Assembly (NCBI GenBank): GCA_022827095.1
Contig: JAJDTP010000005.1
Span: 124,001-188,000 of the forward strand
DNA length: 64,000 nucleotides
Reading direction: 5' to 3'
Source: Dehalococcoidia bacterium
GTDB lineage: Bacteria; Chloroflexota; Dehalococcoidia; Lucifugimonadales; UBA3495
The notes beneath the pieces are model-generated. The model ran no database searches and was not told where the DNA came from. It worked only from the letters and a program-made list of their open reading frames with translations. This document shows positions 1 through 8,400 of this stretch, one piece after another (the stretch's first letter is position 1; each line of letters starts with the position of its first letter). Position numbers and translations under genes: made by a program.

Positions 1-584
1 AGGCGTTCATGGTTCCAAGATGTGATGCCATCAGTGGGCAAGTCATCAAGTACCAGCATCGGAGCGTCCCGTACCTGCTCGTACAGGTCCACCAAGGTTA
101 GCTCTTGGCGGTCATCAAATCCGCTCCGAAGATAATCTAGTAAATCCGCGACTGTGATGTATAATGCAGGTTCGCCTTGCTCTATTCTGCGGTTGGCGAT
201 AGCCGCGGCCAAAAAAGTTTTCCCGCTTCCGCTCGGACCAGCGAATGTGATCCATCCATGAGGAGATTCAGCGTATTCTTCCGCGGCGGTATGCGCGGCG
301 TTGAAAGCTTGTTGACTGGGAACGTCCTTAGCGAGACCATGGGGATTGGCCCTCTCAAATGTCGAGTTGCGCAAAGCGCCGAGGTTGCTATAACGTTCGA
401 GGGTTTCTACCCGTTGTCGCCTATCTTCGCCCGATTTTTGGCAACGGCAGGGCAGCACCTTCCCAAAGTCAGGATGTCCCACTGGTACACGTGATGTTAA
501 CCATCCGGAGCCTTCGCAAATGGGACAATCATTCGTTTTGCCCTGGGTCAGTTGCGTTATCGTGTTCCCAAGGTAATCTCCCAT
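1..584 (-). CDS. DnaC/IstB-like helicase loader ATPase, 3' end outside window
   Basis: Replicative-helicase-loader type AAA+ ATPase, expected to load DnaB during replication initiation or restart. The readable 194 residues start at ATG 582-584 and begin MGDYLGNT. A putative zinc-binding segment has Cys at about 20, 23, 46 and 48 (CPICEGSGW then CRC). Walker A is GPSGSGKT at about 116-123 and Walker B is LVLDDLP at about 177-183. The frame runs off the left edge, so sensor and arginine-finger regions are not visible. The start overlaps the end of the DnaD-like gene by 56 bases, and the whole set follows rplI and dnaB. An IstB transposition helper is possible by homology, but the operon argues for a housekeeping loader. 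Confidence 0.85.
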   Translation of the reverse strand, partial: MGDYLGNTITQLTQGKTNDCPICEGSGWLTSRVPVGHPDFGKVLPCRCQKSGEDRRQRVETLERYSNLGALRNSTFERANPHGLAKDVPSQQAFNAAHTAAEEYAESPHGWITFAGPSGSGKTFLAAAIANRRIEQGEPALYITVADLLDYLRSGFDDRQELTLVDLYEQVRDAPMLVLDDLPTDGITSWNHER

Positions 585-1323
585 GGCGTCGTCGGTAACT
601 GTCCAAGAATTCCGCGCGCCGATTCTCCTCAGGATCGCTCCAAGACTCTCCATGCTCATTCGATACCACCACCCGGTCGGGTAAACCTTCTCGTACCAAG
701 CGCTGCAACACAGAATTTACGAAATTCCAACTGCGCGCGTTGTTCCGAGACGCTAAAGCAAATGCGTACTCAATCCAAGCCGCCGGGTATTCTTCCTCAG
801 CAGCCTTCAGTTGCTCGGCCATGCTATGCCCATACGAACCTATGAGTTCCTCGTACAGGGAGAATATGTTAGCACGCTGGGGTTCCTGTGGCATCAGCGG
901 CAACGACCTACCCACCTGCTCCGGCGCGGCAGACTTGACGAGGTCGGAGGGTTCGAGAGATCTCAACCCCGCGCGTGTCATGTGTCGGATGGCCGCTTCA
1001 TCGTTCAGGAATACGCAGACCTCGCCGCCGGACTGAACCGCCAGCAGTGTTCTCCGTGCGATGGCCGACGCCAATCCCTGCCGGATTGTGGTACCGTCCA
1101 TCCCTGCTTCCAGAAAGGGATCGTCCAGCAGTTCGTGGAGGCTGATGCCGGGCGGGACGGGTCCTCGGGCTCGCGTTTCGGACAGCAGGGCCAGCGTCCG
1201 CAGCGTCACCTTGAGCTCGACGATGTCGTCAATGTCGGCCAGCCATCGCGCCATGGCCGCCGCCGGTATCGGGATCCGGCGTGCGTTGGCCGGCAGAGTC
1301 GCTTTGCCAGCGACATCGTCCAT
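529..1323 (-). CDS. DnaD domain-containing replication initiation protein
   Basis: 264-residue protein of the DnaD/DnaB2 class, which in Firmicutes helps remodel DNA and recruit the helicase-loader complex. The DnaD domain is recognisable near residues 155-220, with the family's YxxAWIEYAFALAxxNNARSWNFVNSVLQRL-type helix, the equivalent of the usual YxxxILxxW pattern. The N-terminal about 120 residues look like a winged-helix region. The C-terminus is acidic and basic mixed and probably disordered. It starts directly after the dnaB stop and its end overlaps the DnaC-like gene. Function is inferred from the domain and the operon with dnaB. Confidence 0.82.
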   Translation of the reverse strand: MDDVAGKATLPANARRIPIPAAAMARWLADIDDIVELKVTLRTLALLSETRARGPVPPGISLHELLDDPFLEAGMDGTTIRQGLASAIARRTLLAVQSGGEVCVFLNDEAAIRHMTRAGLRSLEPSDLVKSAAPEQVGRSLPLMPQEPQRANIFSLYEELIGSYGHSMAEQLKAAEEEYPAAWIEYAFALASRNNARSWNFVNSVLQRLVREGLPDRVVVSNEHGESWSDPEENRRAEFLDSYRRRHGRLPWEHDNATDPGQNE

Positions 1324-2709
1324 CTAGGCTACGGACTCCTCGTAGCGCGCCAGCTCGTCGAACCGCATCAGGTTGTCACGGAAGTAGAGGTGGAAACTCC
1401 CGGTGGGTCCGTGCCGATGCTTGGCCACGATTAGTTCCACCAGGTTACGTGGGTAAGGTCGGCCGGGGGCGTGCTGCTCCCATTCCTCCTCGGTGAAGTT
1501 GCGGTCCTCACGGTAGAGGAAGGTCACCACGTCGGCGTCCTGCTCAATGCTGCCGCTGTCGCGCAGGTCGGAGAGCTGTGGGCGATGGCCGGGCCGGTTT
1601 TCCACCACCCGGCTGAGCTGCGAGCAGGTGAACACCGGCACGTTCAGGTCCCGGGCCATGCCCTTGAGGGACCGGGAGATTTCGCTGATTTCCTGCACCC
1701 GGTTCTCGCCATACCCCTGCCGCCGGCCGCCGCCCTGGATCAGTTGGAGGTAGTCGACCACCAGGAAATCCAACCCGTGTTCCAACTGCAATCGTTGCGC
1801 TTTGCTCCGCATGTCCATGGTGGTCTGGAACGGCGTATCGTCGATGAAGATCGGAAGGCCCGAAAGCAGGCCCACGGCGTCAGATATCACGTTCTGCTCG
1901 GCTTCCGACAGCAGGCCGAGCCTGAGCCGGTGCGAGTCGACGCCCGACTCCGCGACGAGCATGCGCATGGCCACCTGCTCGCGGCTCATCTCCAGGCTGA
2001 AGATGCCGCAGGTCTGTCCGGCCTTTGCGGCATTTGTGCAAATATTGAGGGCCAGGCTGCTCTTGCCCAGGCCGGGGCGCGCCCCGACGATCAGCAGGTC
2101 GGACCGCTGCATCCCGCCCAGCAGGCTGTCCAAGTCGCTGTACCCGCTCTGCAACGGGGGTTCGTCGGTCAGCGAAACGTCGCCGATGTCGCCCTGCAGG
2201 TACACGTCCAGCACCGAGCTCAGTGGTATGAAGCCCCGGTCGTCGGCCGCGGGGCGCACTCCGAACAGGACCTCGACCGACTGGCGCATGGTCTCGTCCA
2301 CGTCCGAGCTCTCGTCGAACCCCAGCTCGGCAATGCGGTTTCCCGCTTGGATGATCCGCCGCTTGGCTGCGGTCTCGGCGACGATGGCGGCGTAGTGCTC
2401 GACGTTGACCGAGGTGGGAGTTCCGGCGATTAATTGTCCCAGGTAGGGCAGCCCGCCCACCTGCTCCAAGCGTCCCTGGGTTTGCAGCTCCCGGGCGACG
2501 GTGATCTGGTCGATGGCCTCCTGGCGGGAGAAAACCGCCAGGCAGGCGGCAAAGCAGAACTGGTGCCGGGCCCGGTGAAAGTCCTCGGGCTTGATCACCG
2601 GGGTGACGCGATGCAAGGCGTCGCCGTCAATGAGCAATGCTCCCAGCACTGCCGCCTCGGCCTCGAGGTCGTGGGGTAATTGCCGTTCACTGTACGGGTC
2701 GGCAACCAC
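1324..2709 (-). CDS. dnaB: Replicative DNA helicase DnaB
   Basis: 461-residue hexameric replication-fork helicase, normal length for the family. The N-terminal DnaB domain begins LPHDLEAEAAVLGALL. The RecA-like C-terminal domain carries Walker A GARPGLGKSS near residue 210, Walker B FLVVDYLQL, and the conserved SDLRDSGSIEQDAD segment with the arginine finger region near residue 390. No intein or insertion is visible. It lies 68 bases downstream of rplI, and its stop abuts the start of the DnaD-like gene, so the four replication/ribosome genes probably form one transcript. Confidence 0.97.
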   Translation of the reverse strand: MVADPYSERQLPHDLEAEAAVLGALLIDGDALHRVTPVIKPEDFHRARHQFCFAACLAVFSRQEAIDQITVARELQTQGRLEQVGGLPYLGQLIAGTPTSVNVEHYAAIVAETAAKRRIIQAGNRIAELGFDESSDVDETMRQSVEVLFGVRPAADDRGFIPLSSVLDVYLQGDIGDVSLTDEPPLQSGYSDLDSLLGGMQRSDLLIVGARPGLGKSSLALNICTNAAKAGQTCGIFSLEMSREQVAMRMLVAESGVDSHRLRLGLLSEAEQNVISDAVGLLSGLPIFIDDTPFQTTMDMRSKAQRLQLEHGLDFLVVDYLQLIQGGGRRQGYGENRVQEISEISRSLKGMARDLNVPVFTCSQLSRVVENRPGHRPQLSDLRDSGSIEQDADVVTFLYREDRNFTEEEWEQHAPGRPYPRNLVELIVAKHRHGPTGSFHLYFRDNLMRFDELARYEESVA

Positions 2710-2777
2710 GGCGTACCGGTCCTTTTTCAGATAGCCGCAGCCAAATGCGCTGCGACGAGTTGGCGGCGACTAGCGAA

Positions 2778-3227
2778 TTACTCTTCCACCGCCGCGATGA
2801 CGTTGATGGTCGCGCGGATCTCGCTGGACAGGTTCAGCACGACCTCGTACTCGCCGGGCTCACGGATTGGCTCGACATTGTTGGTGATGCGGCGGTCGAT
2901 GTCGCGCTCCAGCGTTTCGCCGACGGCGTCCGCGATCCTGGCCCCGCTGATGGCTCCGTAATAGCGGCCGGTAGGGGTGATCCTGCCCGGGATGGTGACC
3001 GTGAGGTTGTCCAACGCCTCGGCCAGTTCTTCCACGACCTGCGTTTCCCGCGCCCGCTGCTGGTCGCCTTCGACTTTGATCTTGTCCAGGCGCTTCATCG
3101 TCTCGTCGGTGGCGATTTCGGCCAGACCCTTGGGCAGCAGGTAGTTGCGGGCGTAGCCACGCGAGACACGCTTTACCTCGCCGGCCCTCGCCTGGTCGGG
3201 AACGTCGTGCAGGAACAGCATCATCAT
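2778..3227 (-). CDS. rplI: 50S ribosomal protein L9
   Basis: 149-residue ribosomal protein binding 23S rRNA near the L1 stalk. The signature near the N-terminus is GEVKRVSRGYARNYLLPKGLA-like and is diagnostic. The C-terminal L9 domain follows a charged helix (about residues 40-80). Three consecutive ATG codons occur at 3219-3227; GAGAGG lies about 8 bases before the first, but the family pattern (M-x-L-F-L-x-D-V) fits the second equally well. This is the first gene of the dnaB operon. rpsF, ssb and rpsR, which often precede rplI, are not here; tenA is divergent instead. Confidence 0.96.
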   Translation of the reverse strand: MMMLFLHDVPDQARAGEVKRVSRGYARNYLLPKGLAEIATDETMKRLDKIKVEGDQQRARETQVVEELAEALDNLTVTIPGRITPTGRYYGAISGARIADAVGETLERDIDRRITNNVEPIREPGEYEVVLNLSSEIRATINVIAAVEE

Positions 3228-3320
3228 GGGGAGGGCCTCTCTATACTTACGTCAGCCGGCAGCAGTTCGTTTGTCCTCGCCGGCATTCGCGATCTGTCTG
3301 GATCCGATTGTAGACCCAAC

Positions 3321-3326
3321 ATTATA
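3321..3326 (-). promoter_or_regulatory. -10 element of the rplI-dnaB operon
   Basis: Perfect TATAAT on the minus strand, about 95 bases upstream of rplI. No good -35 hexamer is seen at 16-18 bases. Position and consensus match make it the best promoter candidate for the replication operon. Confidence 0.5.
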
Positions 3327-3456
3327 GACCATCCGAGTTCCTGGCGGCACGGGCTGTTGTCACCGGAGATGCCGATGTGGTGCCGCGATCTCGTGGAGGC
3401 GCCCGGTGCGTTAGAATGGGCCGAAATCAACACCACGCCAATCCGGGAGGAATCCC

Positions 3457-4122
3457 ATGTCTTTCTGTGACGAGATCGAACTAGAGTCCCAGCAACAACG
3501 CGACGCCATGGCGTTCCATCCGTTCGTGCAGGGCATCGGCGATGGCACCCTCCCCTTGGACCGGTTCAAGCACTTTATCACCCAGGACTACGTCTATCTC
3601 ATCGATTTCGCCCGCGTTCTCGCCCTCGCCGCAGCCAAGGCTCCGGACCTGCCGGCCATGTCCTGGTTCGCCCGCGCCGTGGACTACATCCTCAACACCG
3701 AGATGGACCTGCACCGTTCGTACTGCGCCCAATTCGGCATCACCGAGGCGGAGCTGGACGCGACCCGGCACGCGCCGACGTGTTACTCGTACACCAGCTA
3801 CCTGCTTCGCGTCGCCCACCAGGGTACGTTTGGTGAAGTGGTGGCGGCCGTGCTGCCCTGCATCTGGGGATACTGGCGCGTGGGCGAACGGTTGGCCGAC
3901 CAGGGGCTCCCGGACCACGCCGGCTACGCCCAGTGGATCGAGATGTACGCCGCCGCCGAGCAGCAGTCGGTTGCGGAAGAATGCCGCGCCATCTGCGACC
4001 GCATCGCCGCCACGGCCGGGTCGGCTGAGATCGCCGCCATGAAAGAGGCCTACATCACCTGCACCCGCTACGAGCAGGCTTTCTGGGAGATGGGCTGGAC
4101 GCTCGAGGACTGGCCGGTCTAA
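3457..4122 (+). CDS. tenA: TenA family aminopyrimidine aminohydrolase (thiaminase II)
   Basis: 221-residue TenA/PqqC-fold protein that salvages thiamin pyrimidines by hydrolysing 4-amino-5-aminomethyl-2-methylpyrimidine, or cleaves thiamin. Catalytic residues are at the positions known for Bacillus TenA: Asp44 (ITQDY), Cys135 (AVLPCIWGYW) and Glu206 in the C-terminal RYEQAFWEMGW helix. Length is typical. GGGAGGAA sits 5 bases before the ATG. No other thiamin gene lies nearby; it is divergent from rplI and convergent with the tRNA cluster. A TenA_E subclass without the Cys is ruled out by Cys135. Confidence 0.9.
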   Translation: MSFCDEIELESQQQRDAMAFHPFVQGIGDGTLPLDRFKHFITQDYVYLIDFARVLALAAAKAPDLPAMSWFARAVDYILNTEMDLHRSYCAQFGITEAELDATRHAPTCYSYTSYLLRVAHQGTFGEVVAAVLPCIWGYWRVGERLADQGLPDHAGYAQWIEMYAAAEQQSVAEECRAICDRIAATAGSAEIAAMKEAYITCTRYEQAFWEMGWTLEDWPV

Positions 4123-4166
4123 TCGCTGGAATGGTTCGACCTGGTCCGCCGGCGTTGCGGGTTACC

Positions 4167-4241
4167 TGGTCGGGGTGGGCAGATTCGAACTGCCGATCTC
4201 CTGCTCCCAAAGCAGGCGCCTTGCCGCTAGGCCACACCCCG
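4167..4241 (-). tRNA. tRNA-Pro(TGG)
   Basis: Complete cloverleaf on the minus strand: acceptor CGGGGTG/CACCCCG, D arm GCCT...AGGC, anticodon stem CCTGC/GCAGG around loop TTTGGGA (anticodon TGG, G37 as usual for tRNA-Pro), and T arm GGCAG-TTCGAAT-CTGCC. The 3' CCA is encoded (4167-4169). Last of three tRNA genes in the same orientation. Confidence 0.95.
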
Positions 4242-4279
4242 ATGCTCGTTTCCCTGATCGGCCCGGCGATCCCACAAAG

Positions 4280-4351
4280 TACCCCCGCGGAGACTCGAAC
4301 TCCGGTCTCTGGCTCCGGAGGCCAGCACTCTATCCACTGAGCTACGGGGGC
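4280..4351 (-). tRNA. tRNA-Arg(CCG)
   Basis: Cloverleaf with acceptor GCCCCCG/CGGGGGT (first pair G-T), anticodon stem CTGGC/GCCAG, loop CTCCGGA (anticodon CCG, reads CGG), and T loop TTCGAGT. CCA is not encoded (CT follows the discriminator A). It lies 38 bases upstream of tRNA-Pro. Confidence 0.94.
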
Positions 4352-4510
4352 ACTTTCGATTTTAGCACAACTGCCCGGCGCGGCAATTCGCGTTGCCGGA
4401 TCGGTGATCATGCCGGCCGTATGCGAACCCTCCCGGGAATCCGGCCGGCCAGGCTGGTGAGCCGGTCAGCAAAAACGGCCCACCAACGTGAGCCGTTTCA
4501 GGAATTTCAG

Positions 4511-4586
4511 TGGCGACCCGGAGCGGATTCGAACCGCCGATCTCTGCCTTGACAGGGCAGTATGTTAACCGCTACACCACCGGGCC
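4511..4586 (-). tRNA. tRNA-Asp(GTC)
   Basis: Cloverleaf with acceptor GGCCCGG/CCGGGTC, anticodon stem CTGCC/GGCAG, loop CTGTCAA (anticodon GTC), discriminator G and encoded CCA. First gene of the Asp-Arg-Pro cluster, downstream of a good promoter at 4619-4648. Confidence 0.96.
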
Positions 4587-4618
4587 ACATGACACGCGAG
4601 ATCCTCGCGCGGTGAATT

Positions 4619-4648
4619 ATTGTAGTCAGCACCCCTTGGTGTTGTCAA
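4619..4648 (-). promoter_or_regulatory. Promoter of the tRNA-Asp/Arg/Pro cluster
   Basis: Minus-strand -35 TTGACA (4643-4648), 18-base spacer, -10 TACAAT (4619-4624). Transcription would start about 25 bases before tRNA-Asp. Near-consensus housekeeping promoter. Confidence 0.8.
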
Positions 4649-4688
4649 ACAGAGTTCGATTCTGCAGCTGTTCAGACTTGCGGGCAAA

Positions 4689-4798
4689 TGTCATTGCGAG
4701 CGCAGCGCGGCAATCTCGTTGATGCTGGGGAGTCCGTTGGGCCAGACGTTGCTGCTACGGCGTCGAGATTGCCACGACGCGAGCGTCTCGCAATGACA
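4689..4798. repeat. MITE-like palindromic repeat, TGTCATTGCGAG family, copy 1
   Basis: About 110 bp with imperfect inverted ends: TGTCATTGCGAG at the left and CTCGCAATGACA at the right, each followed inward by GGCAATCTCG / CGAGATTGCC. The centre is not conserved with the other copies (39946-40055, 55499-55595). It has no coding capacity and fills most of the 323-base gap between tRNA-Asp and the carbonic anhydrase gene; the rest of that gap holds the tRNA promoter and the promoter of the next gene. Confidence 0.85.
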
Positions 4799-4871
4799 AC
4801 CGCCTGGATTATGAACACTTACTCGATCCTTGTGGATATGCCGCAGCCAATCGACCGCCGTGATTGCCGGC

Positions 4872-4877
4872 TATAAT
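4872..4877 (+). promoter_or_regulatory. -10 element of the gamma carbonic anhydrase gene
   Basis: TATAAT 32 bases before the TTG start at 4910, giving a leader of about 26 bases that contains the AGGAGG ribosome site. No clear -35. Confidence 0.5.
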
Positions 4878-4909
4878 TGCCGGAACCGATAACCAACAGG
4901 AGGAACCCC

Positions 4910-5434
4910 TTGATTCGCAGTATTGACGGCAAGTCGCCGCAAATCCACCCCAGCGTGTTCGTCAGCGAGGCCGCCTATATCGTCGGCGACGTGATAATCG
5001 GCGAGGGGACCAGCATCTGGCCGGGCGCGGTGATACGGGCCGACTACGGGCAGATCGTCATTGGCAAGAACTGCTCCATACAGGACAACTGCGTCCTGCA
5101 CACCGACGACTACCTGGAACTGGGCGACAACGTGTTGATGACCCACGGCGCGGTAATCCACGGCGGCATCGTCGGCAACAACGTGATGGTCGGGGTCAAC
5201 GCCGTTTGCCTGGAGGACTGCAAGGTCGGCGACTACGTGCTCATCGGTGCCGGCGCCATCGTCACGGGAACGCCCATCCCCAACGAATCACTGGTTGTCG
5301 GCGTGCCCGGCCGGATCCGGGAATTGCCCGAGGTTCACCGCAAGCGGCTGGAGAACCCGACCGCGCGCTACCAGGAAAACGGCCGGCGCTTCATCGCCGC
5401 CGGTCTGGGTCTGCAAATTCCCGAATCAGACTGA
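4910..5434 (+). CDS. Gamma carbonic anhydrase family protein
   Basis: 174-residue left-handed beta-helix (hexapeptide-repeat) protein of the gamma carbonic anhydrase/YrdA/PaaY group, a trimeric metal enzyme hydrating CO2. All three candidate metal-ligand histidines are present: CVLHTDD, LMTHGAV and VIHGG. The TTG at 4910 is chosen as start because AGGAGG lies 7 bases before it; an in-frame TTG at 4877 overlaps the -10 box and cannot be the start. Convergent with dnaE. Some members of this group lack measurable anhydrase activity, so the exact substrate is not assured. Confidence 0.85.
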   Translation: MIRSIDGKSPQIHPSVFVSEAAYIVGDVIIGEGTSIWPGAVIRADYGQIVIGKNCSIQDNCVLHTDDYLELGDNVLMTHGAVIHGGIVGNNVMVGVNAVCLEDCKVGDYVLIGAGAIVTGTPIPNESLVVGVPGRIRELPEVHRKRLENPTARYQENGRRFIAAGLGLQIPESD

Positions 5435-5471
5435 GCCTCTGCCTATGGCGAGGGCAGGCGAATGCCGAGTC

Positions 5472-8400
5472 TTACGCGGCTTTCTCCGGGTACTCCGTGC
5501 AGGTTTCGTCCTGAAGCAGCAGGTCCTGGACGCGCTGTTGCAGTTCGTCGCATACCGCGGTTGACACGGTGGGGATCTCCATCAGGACCTTGCGCCCTTC
5601 CTTGAGGTTGAGCTCCAGGTAAACCTTGTCCTCGCCCGTGTACTCCAGCATGACCCGGATAGCCTGACGCAGTCGGTACCGGTCCTCGTCCGGCTGGTCA
5701 GTCTCCACCATCCGGATCAGCACCCCCGCTTCCCGGTGGCCGTTGGTCGGAGCGGGCGCCTCCGGGGGAGGAGTCGGTCGGTTCCCGTTGTACCGAGCTG
5801 GCTTGGGCGGAGCGCTCGGGCCCGCCGGCGCCGGCTTGCTGGCGGGTTTCGGCTCAGGCTCAGCCGCGGGTGCCATCGGGGCGTTCTCTGGAAGCTGGAA
5901 CTCCTGGGCTTCGTAGCACGCGATGGAGAAGTCGTCCCCGCGAATCTGGAGCCGGCCCGTGACCCGCGCCACCCGGCCCGTTTGCCAGACGTGCGCCGTC
6001 TTCTCCAGCGAATCGGGCCAGACCATCGCTTCAACCTGACCGCCCACCATCGCCAGATCGACCCGCAGGAACTTCCGGTTGTCGCGCGTGTAGCGTTCGG
6101 TGACACCGGCGATGTGCCCCAGCAACGTCACCGTGCTGCTGATCATCTCCTCGTCCAGTTGGTCCACCAGGGTGTAGGCGTCCCCGGGGTTGATCGCGGC
6201 CAGCGACAGCAGCGGGTTGTAGGACAGCGCGACTCCCAGGTACTCCTTTTCCAGGTTGGCCTTTTCCTGGGGGGTATAGTCCGCGTACGATGTGTCCAGT
6301 TCCAGCAATGTGCCGCCGGCCCCGCTGTCCATCTCTTCTCCGAACATGCCGAATTGTCCGGAGTTGCGGTTCCGCGTTTCCTGCTGTGCCAGGGCCCAGA
6401 TGCGGTCCAGGTTTCCAATCACTGTCGCCCGCGGCGCTAACGAATCGAACGCCCCGGCCTTGGCCAGTCCTTCCAGCGTGCGCCGGTTCAGACCCGAAAC
6501 GTCCACGCGCCGGCAGAAGTCGGTGATCGACGCGTACGGGCCCTTGGACACCCGCTCGGTCACGATGGGCGTGATTGCCGCCTCGCCGACTGTTTTGATC
6601 GCGGCCAGGCCGATCCGCACTTTGCCGCTTTGAGTGCGGTCGGTTGGTGTGTCGATGGTGTAGTGGATGCCGGATCGGTTTACGTCGGGCAGTTCGATCC
6701 CGATGCCCATGCGCGTGCACTCGTTGATCGACGCGACGTAGCGGTCGCCGTGGTCCAGGCGGCAGTTGAGCACCGAGGCCATGTACTCCAGGGGGTAGTG
6801 GGTCTTGAAATAGGCGGTCCAGTAGGAGATCAGGCCGTAGCTCACGCTGTGGGCCTTGTTGAAGGCGTATCCGGCGAAGGGCTCGATCAGATTGAAGATC
6901 TCCGTGCCCATCTGTGCGCTGTACCCCTGCTGAATCGCGCCGGACACGAAGCGTTCGCGTTCCTCGGCCATCAGCTCGGGTATCTTCTTGCCCATAGCCT
7001 TGCGCACCGTGTCCGCTTCGCCCAGGGAATAACCGGCGAAGTTCTGCAGCACGTGCAGAACCTGGTCCTGGTACACGATGACGCCGTAGGTCTCGTCCAG
7101 CAGTTCCTTCATGCTGGGATGTGGATAGGTCACCTGCTCGCGGCCGTGCTTGGAACGGATGAAGCGGTCGATGTGCTCCATCGGACCCGGGCGATACAGC
7201 GCGATCATCGCCGCAATGTCGCCCAGGTCGGAGGGCTTCAATTCCTTGATGTACCGCTGCATGCCGGCGCTTTCCAGTTGGAACAGGTCCGTGGTGTTGC
7301 CGGTGCCCAGCAGATCGTAGGTGGCCTCGTCGTCCAGCGTCAGCCGGCTCAAGTCGATGCGAATGCCCCGTTCCTCGTCCAGCAGCTTGATGGTCCGGTC
7401 CAGGATGGTGAGGTTAGTCAGGCCCAGGAAGTCCATCTTGAGCAGCCCCAGCTTGGCCACTGGGTCCATGGAATACTGGGTCATCATCACCGGGCTGTTC
7501 TCGTCTCCCCGGGATGGACGCTGCAGCGGGACGGTTTCAGTCAGCGGCTCATCCGCGATCAGGACGCCTGCGGCGTGGGTACTCACGTGGTGGACGATAC
7601 CCTCCAGGGCCTGGGCGTTGTCCACCAGCTCGCGGATCGTCGCGTCGCGGACGTAGGTGTCGGCCATCTCCTGGTTGGCCGTCATGGCGTCCGAAATGGT
7701 TCGCGACTTGAACGGGACCATCCTCGCGATGCGGTCGACGTCGCCGTAGCTCATGCCCAGCCCGCGGCCCACGTCACGCAACGCGGCTTTGGGACCCAGG
7801 GTTCCGAAGGTGATGATCTGCGCCACCCGGTCGCTGCCGTACCGGTCGATGACGTAGCGCAGCACCTCGTCCCGCCGGTCGTCCTGGAAGTCCATGTCGA
7901 TGTCCGGCATTTCCTTTCGTTCGAAGTTCAGGAACCGCTCGAACACCAGATTGTACCGCATCGGGTCTATGTCGGTGATTCCCAGGCAGTACAGCACCAC
8001 GCTGGCGGCGGCGCTCCCTCGTACGCCGAAGAGGATCTGCCGCTTGCGAACGAAGGAGATGATGTCCCATACAACCAGGAAGTAGTTGGCGAAACTGGTC
8101 TGCCGTACGACCTCCAGCTCGTACTCCATTCGCGCGCGGGCGGCATCGTTTTTGACCCCGTAGCGCTGGTTGAACCCTTCCCAGCAGATCCGCTCCAGGT
8201 AGGAGTCGGCGTCCTCGTCGTTGGGCGTCGGATAACGGGGCAGATGCATCTGCCCGAACCCAAGGGAAACGTTGCACTGTTGTGCTACCTCGCCCGTGAT
8301 GTCGACGGCCTGCGGGAAATCGTGGAACAGCGTGGCCATTTCGGCGGCCGATCTGATGTAATAGGAGTTGTCCTCCATTCGCAGCCGCTTGTCGTCCATG

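Noticed and set aside
4167-4241. tRNA-Gln reading of the tRNA next to tenA
   Set aside because: The body resembles tRNA-Gln, but the anticodon loop TTTGGGA gives TGG, with G37 as in tRNA-Pro.
4877-4909. TTG at 4877 as the start of the carbonic anhydrase gene
   Set aside because: It overlaps the TATAAT box and would place AGGAGG inside the coding region; TTG 4910 is correctly spaced from AGGAGG.
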